Shown in pieces: positions 34,624 to 43,512 of a stretch of 64,000 bases of DNA. The stretch is from RBG-13-51-18 sp050014095 (lineage in GTDB: Bacteria; Chloroflexota; Dehalococcoidia; Dehalococcoidales; RBG-16-60-22). Made by a program: the position numbers and the translations under genes. The stretch's first letter is position 1. Each line of letters begins with the position of its first letter. The stretch is taken from contig JBEKDZ010000002.1 of the NCBI GenBank assembly GCA_050014095.1, positions 293,023-357,022 of the forward strand. The letters run 5' to 3'. Below the pieces are notes generated by a model. It was not told the origin of the DNA. It worked only from the letters and a program-made list of their open reading frames with translations, and did no database searches.

Positions 34624-35820
34624 TTATCTCACTATTCCCGAAAGCACTTTATCCAGTATACCGATGGCTTCATCAACCTCTTTGTTGCCGATAATCAGCG
34701 GTGGCACCATGCGGACGGCATTGGGTTTAAGTTTGTTGACCAGCAGACCCTTTTTAATACAAGCCGTTACAACCGCTTGACTAATATCGCTATCGAAATA
34801 AATCGCCACTAGCAAGCCGCGTCCCCGCACCTCGGTAATGAAGGAGTATTTTTTCTTTAAGCCATCCAGCTTTTCCATAAGATATTTACCGACTTTTTCG
34901 GCATTGCCGGCGACATCGTTTTCAATAATGTATTTCAGGGTAGCATAAGCCGCCGCGCTGGTAACCGGATTGCCGCCGAAGGTGGCATTATGGTCGCCCA
35001 GCGTTAGCACGGCGCATTTTTCTTTAGCCAAAAAAGCCCCGATGGGCACGCCACCTCCCAATCCTTTAGCCAACGTCAATACATCCGGCTCGATGCCGTA
35101 TAGCTGGTAGCCGAATAGCTTTCCGAGACGCCCTACCCCCGTCTGGACTTCATCAAGGATAAGAAGGATGCCTTTCTGGTCGCACCATTCTCTTACCTTT
35201 TTCAGGTAATCATCATCGGGGATATTGACGCCCCCCTCCGCCTGTATCGGCTCCAGCATAACGGCGCAGGTCTTGGCCGTAGTAGCCGACTTTATGGCTT
35301 CGATATTGTTGTTTTTTACGTTTACAAAGCCAACGGGTAGCGGTTGAAAAGGTCCCTGCATCTTAGGCTGGCCAGTAGCTGCCGTCATCGCCAAAGAACG
35401 CCCGTGAAAGGAGCCGAAGGTCGTGATAACCTCATAAGCCCCGTTCAGCTTTAAAGCGCCATAGCGGCGTGCCAGCTTTACCGCGCCTTCATTAGCTTCT
35501 AGTCCGCTATTGCAGATAAAAACTCTATCCAGACAGCTATTTTTCACCAGCAGCTCCGCCAGTTGCAACATGGGCATGGTATAGTACCATAAAGAAGTCT
35601 GCATTAACGTGCCAGCCTGCTTTTTAAGAGCCTTAACCACCACCGGATGGCAATGTCCCAGGCAGTCGACCGCCAGCCCGCCGACGAAGTCCAGATACTT
35701 TTTACCTTTATCATCCCACACACGCGCGCCTTTACCCTTGACTATCGTCACCGGGTCGCGAATGATGGTCTGCATATAATACTTGCTGTCTAATTCCTGC
35801 CAATTAACCATTTTTAACAC
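34624..35820 (-). CDS. argD: Acetylornithine aminotransferase
   Basis: A 398-residue class III PLP aminotransferase converting N-acetylglutamate semialdehyde to N-acetylornithine. FICNSGLEANEGAVKLAR, FGSFHGRSLAM, LILDEVQTGVGR and LAKGLGGGVPIGA (PLP lysine) are all present. In this cluster an ornithine or GABA role is much less likely. The start could also be the third codon ATG (MVNWQ). Confidence 0.94.
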   Translation of the reverse strand: MLKMVNWQELDSKYYMQTIIRDPVTIVKGKGARVWDDKGKKYLDFVGGLAVDCLGHCHPVVVKALKKQAGTLMQTSLWYYTMPMLQLAELLVKNSCLDRVFICNSGLEANEGAVKLARRYGALKLNGAYEVITTFGSFHGRSLAMTAATGQPKMQGPFQPLPVGFVNVKNNNIEAIKSATTAKTCAVMLEPIQAEGGVNIPDDDYLKKVREWCDQKGILLILDEVQTGVGRLGKLFGYQLYGIEPDVLTLAKGLGGGVPIGAFLAKEKCAVLTLGDHNATFGGNPVTSAAAYATLKYIIENDVAGNAEKVGKYLMEKLDGLKKKYSFITEVRGRGLLVAIYFDSDISQAVVTACIKKGLLVNKLKPNAVRMVPPLIIGNKEVDEAIGILDKVLSGIVR

Positions 35821-35825
35821 CTTCG

Positions 35826-35900
35826 GTGAAGTAACAAGTTACAAGTAGCAAGTAACAAGGGGAGAAGGGGGGAGGTTTGCTACTTGATACTTGATTTTTG
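35826..35900. repeat. Imperfect AAGTAACAAG repeats
   Basis: AGTAACAAGTTACAAGTAGC then AAGTAACAAGG, with the inverse TGCTACTTGATACTTG and TTGTTACTTT at the other end. It forms a long imperfect hairpin between argD and argB. Comparable simple repeats occur near 4.0, 42.85 and 63.46 kb. Confidence 0.6.
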
Positions 35901-36683
35901 TTACTTTATTATTGTTGTTCCTCCAACACCTTTTTCTGGCTCATTCAGCAGGGCGTGGGGTTTTCTCCCATCTATTATACGGGCAAGTGAACCTGCTTTT
36001 AAAGCCTTTAGACAGGCGTAAACCTTCGGAATCATGCCCTCGGTAATCACGCCCGAAGCTATCAGAGCCTCCGCTTCAGCTTTAGACAACTGCGGTATAG
36101 TCTTACCTGATTTATCTTGTATACCATCTACATCCGTCAAGAAAACAAGTCTTTTAGCTTTTAACGCCGCGGCGATTTCCCCGGCAATGGGGTCGCCGTT
36201 AACGTTAATTACTCCAGGTTCTTCACCGGCTCTATCCAGAGAGTAAAGGCTAATCGAGGAGACAACAGGAATAAAGCCTGCTTTCAACAGCACTTCCAGG
36301 ATAGTTTTATCCACTTTTTCCGCAGAGCCCACGTAGCCAAGTTCTTTGTCTTTTATGCGACTTTCAATAAGTGAACCATCCACCCCGCTGATGCCAACAG
36401 CCCTGCCACCAAAGAGATTTATCGCTGCCGTTATTTCTTTATTGACCAGCCCCGCCAGCACCGCCGTGACCACCGCCAGCGAATGCAAATCCGTTACGCG
36501 TTCGCCGCGTACGAACTTCGTGGCGATGCCCTGGCGTTTCAGCCAGTCCGTTACCGTGCTGCCGCCGCCGTGCACCACCACCAGAGGGTGCTTCTTTTTC
36601 TGGAGAGCCACGATATCCTCGATAGTGGTGTCGCCACTGCCGAAGGTAGCCCCCCCAATTTTAATTACGGTTATATCCTTCAT
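35901..36683 (-). CDS. argB: Acetylglutamate kinase
   Basis: A 260-residue amino-acid-kinase-family protein with IKIGGATFG, LVVVHGGGSTVTDWL and GVINVNGDPIAGEIAAAL. It phosphorylates N-acetylglutamate, usually the step inhibited by arginine. Its N-terminal arginine-sensing helix is absent, as in the arginine-insensitive type. Between argJ and argD on the same strand. Confidence 0.9.
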   Translation of the reverse strand: MKDITVIKIGGATFGSGDTTIEDIVALQKKKHPLVVVHGGGSTVTDWLKRQGIATKFVRGERVTDLHSLAVVTAVLAGLVNKEITAAINLFGGRAVGISGVDGSLIESRIKDKELGYVGSAEKVDKTILEVLLKAGFIPVVSSISLYSLDRAGEEPGVINVNGDPIAGEIAAALKAKRLVFLTDVDGIQDKSGKTIPQLSKAEAEALIASGVITEGMIPKVYACLKALKAGSLARIIDGRKPHALLNEPEKGVGGTTIIK

Positions 36684-36689
36684 TGTATT

Positions 36690-36775
36690 CCTTTACCCTC
36701 TCCCTCGATGGGAGAGGGAAGGGTGAGGGTGTCCCCCTCACTCTAACTCTCTCCCACTAGGGGAGAGAGGATGTA
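36690..36775. repeat. Hairpin repeats between argB and argJ
   Basis: CCCTCTCCCTCGATGGGAGAGGG and CTCTCTCCCACTAGGGGAGAGAG form two adjacent hairpins separated by AGGGTGAGGGTGTCCCCCTCAC. Confidence 0.6.
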
Positions 36776-36779
36776 CATT

Positions 36780-37985
36780 TTACGTCGTATATTCTGCGTT
36801 AATTTTCACGTATTCCTCGGTCAGGTCGCAGCCCCAGGCGGTAGCCTCCGCTTTGCCGAGGTGCAGATTTAGATTAATATATACTTCCTTGCCGTCCAGG
36901 TATTTAATCATCGCCTTTTTATCGAAATCCACCGCCGCCCCTTTTTTCATCATGCGTGTATCGCCGATGAATAATTCCGTTTTAGCCTCCTCCAGCGCCG
37001 CGCCGCTCCGCCCCGCCGCCGCTAAAACTCTCCCCCAGTTGGGGTCGGAGCCGCACACCGCCGTTTTTACCAGCGAGGAGCTGACTATTGTTCTCGCCGC
37101 CAGCCGCGCGTCTCTTAAATTTAACGCACCGGATACTTTAACTTCGATTAGTTTGGTTGCCCCTTCGCCATCGCGGACGGCTTCCCTGGCAAGATAGATG
37201 CAGACTTTATTCAGCGCCTGCTGAAAAACTCTAGCCTTCGCGCCGCTTTGTGCAATAGTTTTGCCCCCAGCCGCCCCGTTAGCCATGATTACCACCGTGT
37301 CATTCGTGCTGTTATCGCCATCAACGGATATCATATTAAAGGATACCGTTACGGCTTTATTCAATGACCGACGTAAAAAATCAACATCAACGGCGGCATC
37401 GGTCGTTAAAAAACAGAGCATTGTCGCCATGTCCGGGTGAATCATCCCCGCCCCCTTCATCATCCCCCCGATGGTAAAGCCGTCGGCTTTCACCGCCGCT
37501 TCCTTGGGCACCCTGTCCGTGGTCATGATCGCCCGGGCGAGGTCGTGACCCCCCTTTGGGGAAAGCACTACCTTCGGTAGCGCCGTCCGGATGCGCTCCA
37601 TCGGCAGCATCGTGCCGATAACGCCGGTGCTGGCTACGAGGACATTCTCCTTTTTTACGCCGATATGCTTAGCCGCCAGTTCCGCCATCTCTACAGCATC
37701 CGCTTTACCCTGCCTGCCGGTGCAAGCGTTAGCGCAGCCGCTGTTCATCACTACGGCCGAGGCTTTGCCCTTTTCCAGCCGCTCGCGGCTTAACAATACC
37801 GGCGCCGCTTTAACCTTATTGGTGGTAAATACGCCGGCCGCGTTGCAGATTTTAGTGGAGTATAATATGCCGAGGTCGAGACGCTTGCCCGGACTGTATT
37901 TGACGCCGGCGCTAACCGCGCCAGCCAGAAATCCTCCGGGCGAGGTGACCCCGCCGGAGGGGATATAATCCGATTCCGTATCCAT
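36780..37985 (-). CDS. argJ: Bifunctional ornithine acetyltransferase / N-acetylglutamate synthase
   Basis: A 401-residue ArgJ. The self-cleavage site KGAGMIHPDMATMLCF is visible, with the threonine nucleophile of the beta chain, and CGSDPNWGRVLAAAGRSG near the C-terminus is conserved. It recycles the acetyl group in arginine synthesis, which removes the need for argE. The start is the ATG at 37985, 6 nt after an extended -10 box; the longer frame is upstream of that promoter. argC and argF are not in the window. Confidence 0.94.
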   Translation of the reverse strand: MDTESDYIPSGGVTSPGGFLAGAVSAGVKYSPGKRLDLGILYSTKICNAAGVFTTNKVKAAPVLLSRERLEKGKASAVVMNSGCANACTGRQGKADAVEMAELAAKHIGVKKENVLVASTGVIGTMLPMERIRTALPKVVLSPKGGHDLARAIMTTDRVPKEAAVKADGFTIGGMMKGAGMIHPDMATMLCFLTTDAAVDVDFLRRSLNKAVTVSFNMISVDGDNSTNDTVVIMANGAAGGKTIAQSGAKARVFQQALNKVCIYLAREAVRDGEGATKLIEVKVSGALNLRDARLAARTIVSSSLVKTAVCGSDPNWGRVLAAAGRSGAALEEAKTELFIGDTRMMKKGAAVDFDKKAMIKYLDGKEVYINLNLHLGKAEATAWGCDLTEEYVKINAEYTT

Positions 37986-37991
37986 GCAATA

Positions 37992-38000
37992 AATATAGCA
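37992..38000 (-). promoter_or_regulatory. Extended -10 promoter of arginine cluster, leaderless
   Basis: TGCTATATT on the minus strand ends 6 nt before the argJ ATG. No ARG-box-like repeat is evident. Confidence 0.6.
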
Positions 38001-38082
38001 TATCGAGGCTCGTTGGGCAATCATTACATCGCTATTAAGCCGGGCGCCAAGGGATGGAATATTTTATTTTCCAGATGGCGCT

Positions 38083-38091
38083 TGTTATAAT
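38083..38091 (+). promoter_or_regulatory. Extended -10 promoter of the 38-41 kb operon
   Basis: TGTTATAAT, followed by a leader of about 57 nt with GGAGG at 38144-38148. Confidence 0.55.
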
Positions 38092-38154
38092 GTTAACAAA
38101 AGAGGCGCTTAAGTCGCCCTAGAAACGATATTGTGATTTTATAGGAGGTTTATC

Positions 38155-39033
38155 TTGAAACTTAAGGACGAAATCAAGAAATACGCCATCGAAAAATTAG
38201 ATATGGACTACTGCGGCATCGCTAATGTAGAAAGATTATCCGGTGCGCCGCAGGGCAATCGGCCTACAGATTTACTGCCCGGTGCCAAATCCGTGGTAGT
38301 GATGGCGGTCAAATTGAGTCTGGGTGCGGTGCAAACTATTTTCCGCGCCTACGAGGACGGCTTAAGGCACGCCCAGTGCATCTACGGTACCTACGCTTAT
38401 TCGCTGTTTCCCAACTACTATTTAAAATTCGCCGCCTATGAAATGGCGCGGTTCCTGGAAAAGAAAGGGTATATGTCCACGCCCGTGCCTTCCGGTCCGG
38501 GCAGCGCCGGCGCTCCTTTATCCAACCGGCATGCTGCGGTGGCGGCCGGCATCGGCGAGTTCGGCTGGCTAAGCATCGTCATGACGAAGGACTACGGGCC
38601 GAAGATTAGAATCGTCAGCGTTATCACCCGGGCGGACATCGAGCCTGACCCCATGTACCCGGGACAGACCTTTTGCAATCCGGAGAAATGCGGCATCTGC
38701 GTAAAAATTTGCCCCACCCAGGCTATCAGCCCCACCCGCTCCAAGACTGTTAAAATGGGCGATCGCGAACTTACCTACGGCTGGGTGGATTTCCCCAGGT
38801 GCATGATTGGCACGCAAGGTCTCACGACGAAGACCCTTGGCTTTAAAGACTTTGACTTCCCGGAGAACCCCACTGTACAAGATGTCCAAAAAGCCCTTCA
38901 GGAAATGGACCCCCGGCAGAAGGGGGAGGTTATCGGCGGCGTGCCGGCTTACCACTGCGGCAAGTGCCTCGCCTATTGTCCGGTGGGACCCAAAGACTGG
39001 CTGAATACGGTAAGCAACCTGAAGCTGACCTAA
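38155..39033 (+). CDS. QueG/reductive-dehalogenase-like iron-sulfur protein
   Basis: A 292-residue protein. The middle contains AAVAAGIGEFGWLSIVMTKDYGP, the segment shared by epoxyqueuosine reductase (QueG) and the catalytic subunit of reductive dehalogenases, followed by iron-sulfur ligands CNPEKCGICVKICP and CGKCLAYCPVG. It has no Tat signal, so it is cytoplasmic. Whether it binds a corrinoid is unknown. It is too short to be a full RdhA and lacks the C-terminal HEAT repeats of many QueG proteins. The TTG start has a GGAGG site. First gene of a four-gene operon. Confidence 0.8.
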   Translation: MKLKDEIKKYAIEKLDMDYCGIANVERLSGAPQGNRPTDLLPGAKSVVVMAVKLSLGAVQTIFRAYEDGLRHAQCIYGTYAYSLFPNYYLKFAAYEMARFLEKKGYMSTPVPSGPGSAGAPLSNRHAAVAAGIGEFGWLSIVMTKDYGPKIRIVSVITRADIEPDPMYPGQTFCNPEKCGICVKICPTQAISPTRSKTVKMGDRELTYGWVDFPRCMIGTQGLTTKTLGFKDFDFPENPTVQDVQKALQEMDPRQKGEVIGGVPAYHCGKCLAYCPVGPKDWLNTVSNLKLT

Positions 39034-39054
39034 TGTGTTATTATCGAAGCGAAG

Positions 39055-39813
39055 ATGAAAATCGTGCGTTTTTTACACGACGATAAAGTGGAATACGGGG
39101 TATTAAGCGGGGATGCCGTACAAGCTATCGAGGGCTCACCCTTTGACGCTATCAGGACGACAGAACGTTACCACTCGTTAAGCGATGTAACCTTGCTGCC
39201 GCCATGCCTGCCCTCTAAAATCGTCGCCTTAGGCGTCAATTATCACAGTCACAGCGAGGAGATGAACCATCAACCGCCCGATGAACCGCTGATTTTTATT
39301 AAGCCCGCTACGTCCGTCATCGGGCCGGAGGATAAAATTATTTATCCCGACTCGTCAAAGAGGGTCGACTACGAAGGCGAGCTGGGCGTGGTGATAAAAT
39401 CACTGACGAAGCACGTTTCTCAAGAGGAAGCCAAAGGCTATATTCTGGGCTATACCTGTGTTAACGACGTTACTGCACGCGACCTACAGGCTAAAGATGT
39501 GCAATGGACTCGCGCTAAAAGCTTTGATACCTTCTGTCCCATCGGGCCCTGTATTGAGACGCAACTCGACCCGGCGGATTTATCGCTGGAGACCCGTCTT
39601 AACGGCGTCATCACTCAAAAAGCCCGTACCAGCCAGCTTATCTTCCCCGTCTTCGAACTGGTGAGCTTTATCTCTAACATTATGACCCTCCTCCCCGGCG
39701 ATATAATTTCCACCGGTACACCCGGCGGCATAGGGCCCATGCAGCCCGACGATACCGTGGAAGTGAAGATAGAGGGCATCGGCACGTTAAGGAACTATGT
39801 AGTGAAGGCATAA
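39055..39813 (+). CDS. Fumarylacetoacetate hydrolase family protein
   Basis: A 252-residue FAH-domain protein with LGVNYHSHSEEM, the metal-binding VDYEGELGVVI region and GDIISTGTPGGIGPM. Members hydrolyse or isomerise beta-diketo acids or decarboxylate oxaloacetate; the exact substrate is not clear. It starts 21 nt after the iron-sulfur protein gene. Confidence 0.9.
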   Translation: MKIVRFLHDDKVEYGVLSGDAVQAIEGSPFDAIRTTERYHSLSDVTLLPPCLPSKIVALGVNYHSHSEEMNHQPPDEPLIFIKPATSVIGPEDKIIYPDSSKRVDYEGELGVVIKSLTKHVSQEEAKGYILGYTCVNDVTARDLQAKDVQWTRAKSFDTFCPIGPCIETQLDPADLSLETRLNGVITQKARTSQLIFPVFELVSFISNIMTLLPGDIISTGTPGGIGPMQPDDTVEVKIEGIGTLRNYVVKA

Positions 39814-39839
39814 GACATCTGTCATACTAAAGGAGCAAC

Positions 39840-40415
39840 ATGGAACGAAAAATAATCTATTTTGAAAAACCCGGCGGTAATGAAAACACGACGCAAACGC
39901 TCGTCCTGGCCAAAGCGCGCGCCGAGGCATTGGGTATTAAAACAATCGTGTTAGCCTCAACCGTCGGCAAGACAGCCGTCAGGGCGGCAGACGTTTTTCA
40001 GAGGTTTAAATTAGTCGTCGTCACACATACCACCGGATTCCACGAGGCGAACACCCAGGAGTTCACCGACGAGAGTAAAAAAGCCGTCGAGGAGAAGGGC
40101 GGCATCGTCCTTACCACTACGCATGCCTTCGGCGGCATCCATCGCGCCCTGAACACCACTACTATGCCCCCACCGCCTTCCCTAGCCATCGGCGATATCG
40201 TGGCTAATACCTTGAGGATTTTCGGACAGGGCATGAAGGTGGCTTGCGAAATCGCCGTGATGGCGGCGGACGCCGGTTTAGTACGTACCGACGAAGAGAT
40301 AATTTCTATCGGCGGGACGGGGAGGGGAGCCGATACCGCGCTGGTGCTTCAAGCGGACTATGTGCACCGCTTTTTCAACATGAAAGTGAAGGAAATTATT
40401 TGCAAACCGCGCTGA
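39840..40415 (+). CDS. Pyruvate-kinase C-domain-like protein
   Basis: A 191-residue protein resembling the C-terminal allosteric domain of pyruvate kinase, standing alone. N-terminal YFEKPGGNENTTQTLVLAK and later LASTVGKTA and DEEIISIGGTGRGADTALVLQ fit that family. No catalytic barrel is present, so it is not a pyruvate kinase. Such standalone proteins occur in archaea and anaerobes and their role is unknown. AAAGGAG precedes the ATG. Confidence 0.75.
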   Translation: MERKIIYFEKPGGNENTTQTLVLAKARAEALGIKTIVLASTVGKTAVRAADVFQRFKLVVVTHTTGFHEANTQEFTDESKKAVEEKGGIVLTTTHAFGGIHRALNTTTMPPPPSLAIGDIVANTLRIFGQGMKVACEIAVMAADAGLVRTDEEIISIGGTGRGADTALVLQADYVHRFFNMKVKEIICKPR

Positions 40416-40430
40416 TGAGGCAGTCAGACA

Positions 40431-40991
40431 ATGCACCATACTCTTAGATTCTATAACCTTAACCGCAAAGGCATCTTGAGATTTTACATGTTTTTCGCCG
40501 CCTTTACGCGGATACCGCTGTTCGGGCGGTTGGTCAGAAAAGTAGCCAATGCCTATGGGCGGAGTCAGCACCATGCCTACCTGCTCACATTCAGGGAGGC
40601 GGAGGAGCTAATATCTTTAGCGGGCGGTATTGCCGCCGCACCGTGCACCTGCCGGAGCATCTATCAAAAATGCCGCCACCCGCGGGATAACGAGATACTG
40701 CTGGCGCCGTCAAAACACATCCTGTTCGAAACGATGCCGCATGATGCACAGGAAATTACCACAGAAAAAGTCCGGGAAATATTGCAGGACAGCCAGCGGC
40801 GGGGACTGATTTTAACCATCTTGAAATGCCGCGAGGATTATTACGCGATATGCAGCTGCTGCTCCTGCTGCTGTGTGCCGCTGCGACTTAGCAAGCGCTA
40901 CGGCATTGGGGAAGCGCTCGTCAAGCACAAGGATATAGTTAAGGAATTCCGGGAATACGTCGCGGAGCAAATCACCGCCGAAAAAGACTAG
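40431..40991 (+). CDS. Cys-rich putative metal-binding protein
   Basis: A 186-residue protein with two cysteine clusters: APCTCRSIYQKCRH near residue 66 and YAICSCCSCCCVPLR near residue 143. The pattern resembles the N-terminal module found before two-[4Fe-4S] ferredoxin domains in some anaerobe proteins, but the ferredoxin domain is missing here. It probably binds an iron-sulfur cluster or another metal. Last gene of the plus-strand operon; its 3' end overlaps the convergent hydrolase gene by 4 nt. Confidence 0.65.
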   Translation: MHHTLRFYNLNRKGILRFYMFFAAFTRIPLFGRLVRKVANAYGRSQHHAYLLTFREAEELISLAGGIAAAPCTCRSIYQKCRHPRDNEILLAPSKHILFETMPHDAQEITTEKVREILQDSQRRGLILTILKCREDYYAICSCCSCCCVPLRLSKRYGIGEALVKHKDIVKEFREYVAEQITAEKD

Positions 40992-41770
40992 TTGAGGAAG
41001 TCTTTGACAAGCCGGGAGAAATTCTTAACTTCTTCCCGGTGCACGTTATGGCCGCGATGTTTAAAGACCAGCAGCTGGCAGTTGGGAATCTTCTTCGAAG
41101 CGCTGTAAGCCTGCTTCACCGGTACAACGGAGTCACGGCCGCCCCACACCAGCAGGGTCGGCATCTTTATCTCTGATAGTCGTTTTTCCAGTACCAGCCT
41201 CTGACGGTGAAAGTCGCTGATACTTACGCCTACTGCCATACTGGCCGGTGTCAAGGGTAAGATGTATTTAACCGGATTCAAGTGGCTAACGAGCCATTTT
41301 GCCAAATTAAAGCCCCAAATAAAGACCGTACCTACTAAACTAATAATAGTCGGCAGCGAGATTAGCCTTAGCCAGAAAGCTATATCGTTGCCCAGACACA
41401 GGCTGCTCACCAATACCAGCTTCTTGATTTGAGAAGGGATTTTCAGCGCCAGGTTTAACGCTACGCCCCCACCCAGCGAATGCCCCACCACACTGAACTT
41501 TTCCAATCCCAGGGTCTTGGTAAATTTCGCCATGAAGTCGGCTAACTCTGGAATATGGTATTTCCCTTTGAGCGGCTGGGTGAGTCCATAACCGGGCAGA
41601 TCCGGAGCGTAGACGGTGTATTCCCTAGCCAGCTCGCCGATGTTGTGCTGCCAGCTGCGGGCGTCACCGCCGCCGCCATGAATCACTACCAGCGGGTCGC
41701 CTTCTCCCGCGGTATAGTAGTGTACATCCAGTCCGTCAACTTTTATATTCTTGCTTAGTATATTGTTCAT
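40988..41770 (-). CDS. Alpha/beta hydrolase
   Basis: A 260-residue hydrolase with VVIHGGGGDARSWQHNI (oxyanion hole), VVGHSLGGGVALNLA (nucleophile serine), LVWGGRDSVVP (acid) and KHRGHNVHRE (histidine). It resembles esterase/C-C hydrolase members of the fold; the substrate is unknown. Confidence 0.87.
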   Translation of the reverse strand: MNNILSKNIKVDGLDVHYYTAGEGDPLVVIHGGGGDARSWQHNIGELAREYTVYAPDLPGYGLTQPLKGKYHIPELADFMAKFTKTLGLEKFSVVGHSLGGGVALNLALKIPSQIKKLVLVSSLCLGNDIAFWLRLISLPTIISLVGTVFIWGFNLAKWLVSHLNPVKYILPLTPASMAVGVSISDFHRQRLVLEKRLSEIKMPTLLVWGGRDSVVPVKQAYSASKKIPNCQLLVFKHRGHNVHREEVKNFSRLVKDFLN

Positions 41771-41880
41771 ATCGTACCCACACTACCAAACTGTTAAAAC
41801 GCTTAGTTCGTTTATAATCTTACAAAAGAAAAGCCACAACCATATCTCAAATCTGTTATCATCCCTCACAAATACCTAAC

Positions 41881-41923
41881 AAAAAGCTACCCTCAATATA
41901 TATAACGCAGGAGGATAGCTTTT
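41881..41923. terminator. Long AT-stem hairpin, possible bidirectional terminator
   Basis: AAAAGCTACCCTC pairs with GAGGATAGCTTTT with one mismatch. It lies between the cyclase-family gene and the hydrolase gene, both on the minus strand, and could stop read-through of the former. Confidence 0.5.
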
Positions 41924-41962
41924 GATATGTGATATCCCCTATTTAATTGTATCAGTCTTCAA

Positions 41963-42020
41963 TCGTACGGACGCAAGAGTCCTACCCCGTACTTTAGGGT
42001 GAGGCTAACCCGTATTCCAG
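41963..42020 (+). mobile_element. Possible remnant of an IS200/IS605-type element end
   Basis: In the 341-base gap 41771-42111 there is no gene. The plus strand carries GGACGCAAGAGTCC, a small hairpin, then CCTACCCCGTACTTTAGGGT followed by GAGG, which looks like the terminal hairpins next to tnpB in IS200/IS605 elements (CCCCGT.CTTTAGGG type). No tnpA or tnpB frame is present. This would be a solo end or a short nonautonomous derivative. The match is from memory of the motif, so confidence is low. Confidence 0.35.
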
Positions 42021-42111
42021 TACCTCCTCATACTTATATTTTACCCAGCGGAATATTAAGATGATGTTAAAAAAGTCTCATCTTAAGGAGAATATTCGTG
42101 CCTAAACGGTT

Positions 42112-42768
42112 TTAAAGCGGTCTTAGAATAGCGCGGCAGGGTCCGGCATCGCCGTTAAACATGAGCAGCGGCAGGCAGAGCAGTTCATATTCGCCGGGGG
42201 GCACGTTAGCCAGGGCACAGTCCTCCAGCACATAAATACCGGCGCCGAGCAACGTAGTATGGGTTTTGTTGATGTTCTCCGGTCGTTTTAAAAAGCCGAT
42301 GGTGATAAAGTCGATGCCGACCAGTTTAACTCCAACCTTCGCGAGATAGTCTGCCGCATCATCGTCTAAATAGCAATAGTCGTCGTTGAACCTTTCGGCT
42401 TCGTAGCCCGTGGGGGAGTTGCGCGTCTTGAAGAGCACCCGCTCGCCCTTTTTAATATTGTGCTTTTTAAGCTCGGCTGCTTTGATGCTAACTTTGTCCT
42501 TGATAGCGATGACGCGCGCTGGCCCGATAGTAGCATCGAGGGGCATATCGGAGATAGTGGAGCCGCCTTCGATAAAGTGGAGCGGGGAATCGATATGCGT
42601 ACCGGTGTGAGAGATAATCTCCAGCATGGACATCGTGACCTTCGAGCCGAGAGCGCGGTCGCTGAAACGATAAATTTTTGGTGGAACGGGGTCGGTGGGA
42701 AAGTAGACCATACCCTGCTTGAGGGGCACCGAGATATCATACCAGCCTTTGGGTTCTTTGACTGCCAT
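42112..42768 (-). CDS. Cyclase family protein (kynurenine-formamidase-like)
   Basis: A 218-residue protein of the cyclase family. HTGTHIDSPLHF is the metal-binding HxGTHxDxPxH motif, and the protein begins with YDISVPLKQGMVYFP. Family members include arylformamidases and isatin hydrolase; the substrate here is unknown. AAAGGAGG precedes the ATG. Confidence 0.88.
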   Translation of the reverse strand: MAVKEPKGWYDISVPLKQGMVYFPTDPVPPKIYRFSDRALGSKVTMSMLEIISHTGTHIDSPLHFIEGGSTISDMPLDATIGPARVIAIKDKVSIKAAELKKHNIKKGERVLFKTRNSPTGYEAERFNDDYCYLDDDAADYLAKVGVKLVGIDFITIGFLKRPENINKTHTTLLGAGIYVLEDCALANVPPGEYELLCLPLLMFNGDAGPCRAILRPL

Positions 42769-42846
42769 TATTTGCCTCCTTTAATCAATATTGACTAAAG
42801 GATAAAGTAAGGGGTCAAGGCAAGTCAAGGAGGAAGGGGAAAATAA

Positions 42847-42880
42847 GATACAATAACCAAGATACAATAACCAAAGGGAT
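42847..42880. repeat. Direct repeat AGATACAATAACCA, two copies
   Basis: AAGATACAATAACC occurs twice in tandem. The same string appears once after cca near 3983-4000. Confidence 0.6.
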
Positions 42881-42901
42881 GGCTATCTGGTAGCTAGCTA
42901 T

Positions 42902-43393
42902 TTATTCCTTGGTTTTGACCTTGTATTCCCCCGGCATTAAGTTGGTGGGGACGCCTGCAGCGATAGCTTTCGCCCAGGTGGCAGCCCTCTCCAGTTCACC
43001 TTCCATGAGGGGTCCTTTAGTGCTTTTAACGAAGAAGCCCTGGGGCTGGGCGGTGGTATTACCGCCCTTCGCCTTAATGACAGCCTCGATACGGGGTGCA
43101 GCATAGCCGAAAATTTTAGCAAATACGTTTTTGAATCGAGTATCAAAAGCGGCAAAGCGTTTGCCCGCCAATACATCCGCCGTCAGACTATTCAAGAAAG
43201 TTTGTATGGCTGCAGTAGGTCTACCACCCTGTGTGGGCGAGCCTATAATAATATAGGAATAGTCGGCAATTTCCGCAGCTTTTACCTGCCCTATCTTGAC
43301 CGCCATCGATTTATCCCCCAACGCCTCCGCTATGGCTTTGGCAATTTGCTCCGTGTTGCCGTACTGCGAATCATAGATGACTAATGCTTTCAT
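42902..43393 (-). CDS. Flavodoxin-like protein
   Basis: A 163-residue flavodoxin-fold protein starting MKALVIYDSQYGNTEQIAKA, where SQYGNTEQI is the FMN phosphate-binding loop. IIIGSPTQGGRP and FDTRFKN follow. It carries electrons or acts as an FMN-dependent quinone reductase. GGGAGGAG lies before the ATG. Confidence 0.88.
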   Translation of the reverse strand: MKALVIYDSQYGNTEQIAKAIAEALGDKSMAVKIGQVKAAEIADYSYIIIGSPTQGGRPTAAIQTFLNSLTADVLAGKRFAAFDTRFKNVFAKIFGYAAPRIEAVIKAKGGNTTAQPQGFFVKSTKGPLMEGELERAATWAKAIAAGVPTNLMPGEYKVKTKE

Positions 43394-43512
43394 GCTAACT
43401 CCTCCCGCTTGAGATTCTTTTTAAGTGTACTCTGGAACAGGGCAAGTAGCAAGAGTATTTAGCGCATGTTAGGTAGGTATAAAACGCAGAGCAAGGAGGA
43501 AAGAGGGAAAGT

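Noticed and set aside
42004..42035. Tiny minus-strand ORF with ATGAGGAGG in the 41.8-42.1 kb gap
   Set aside because: Only eight codons, with no ribosome-binding site or conservation evidence.
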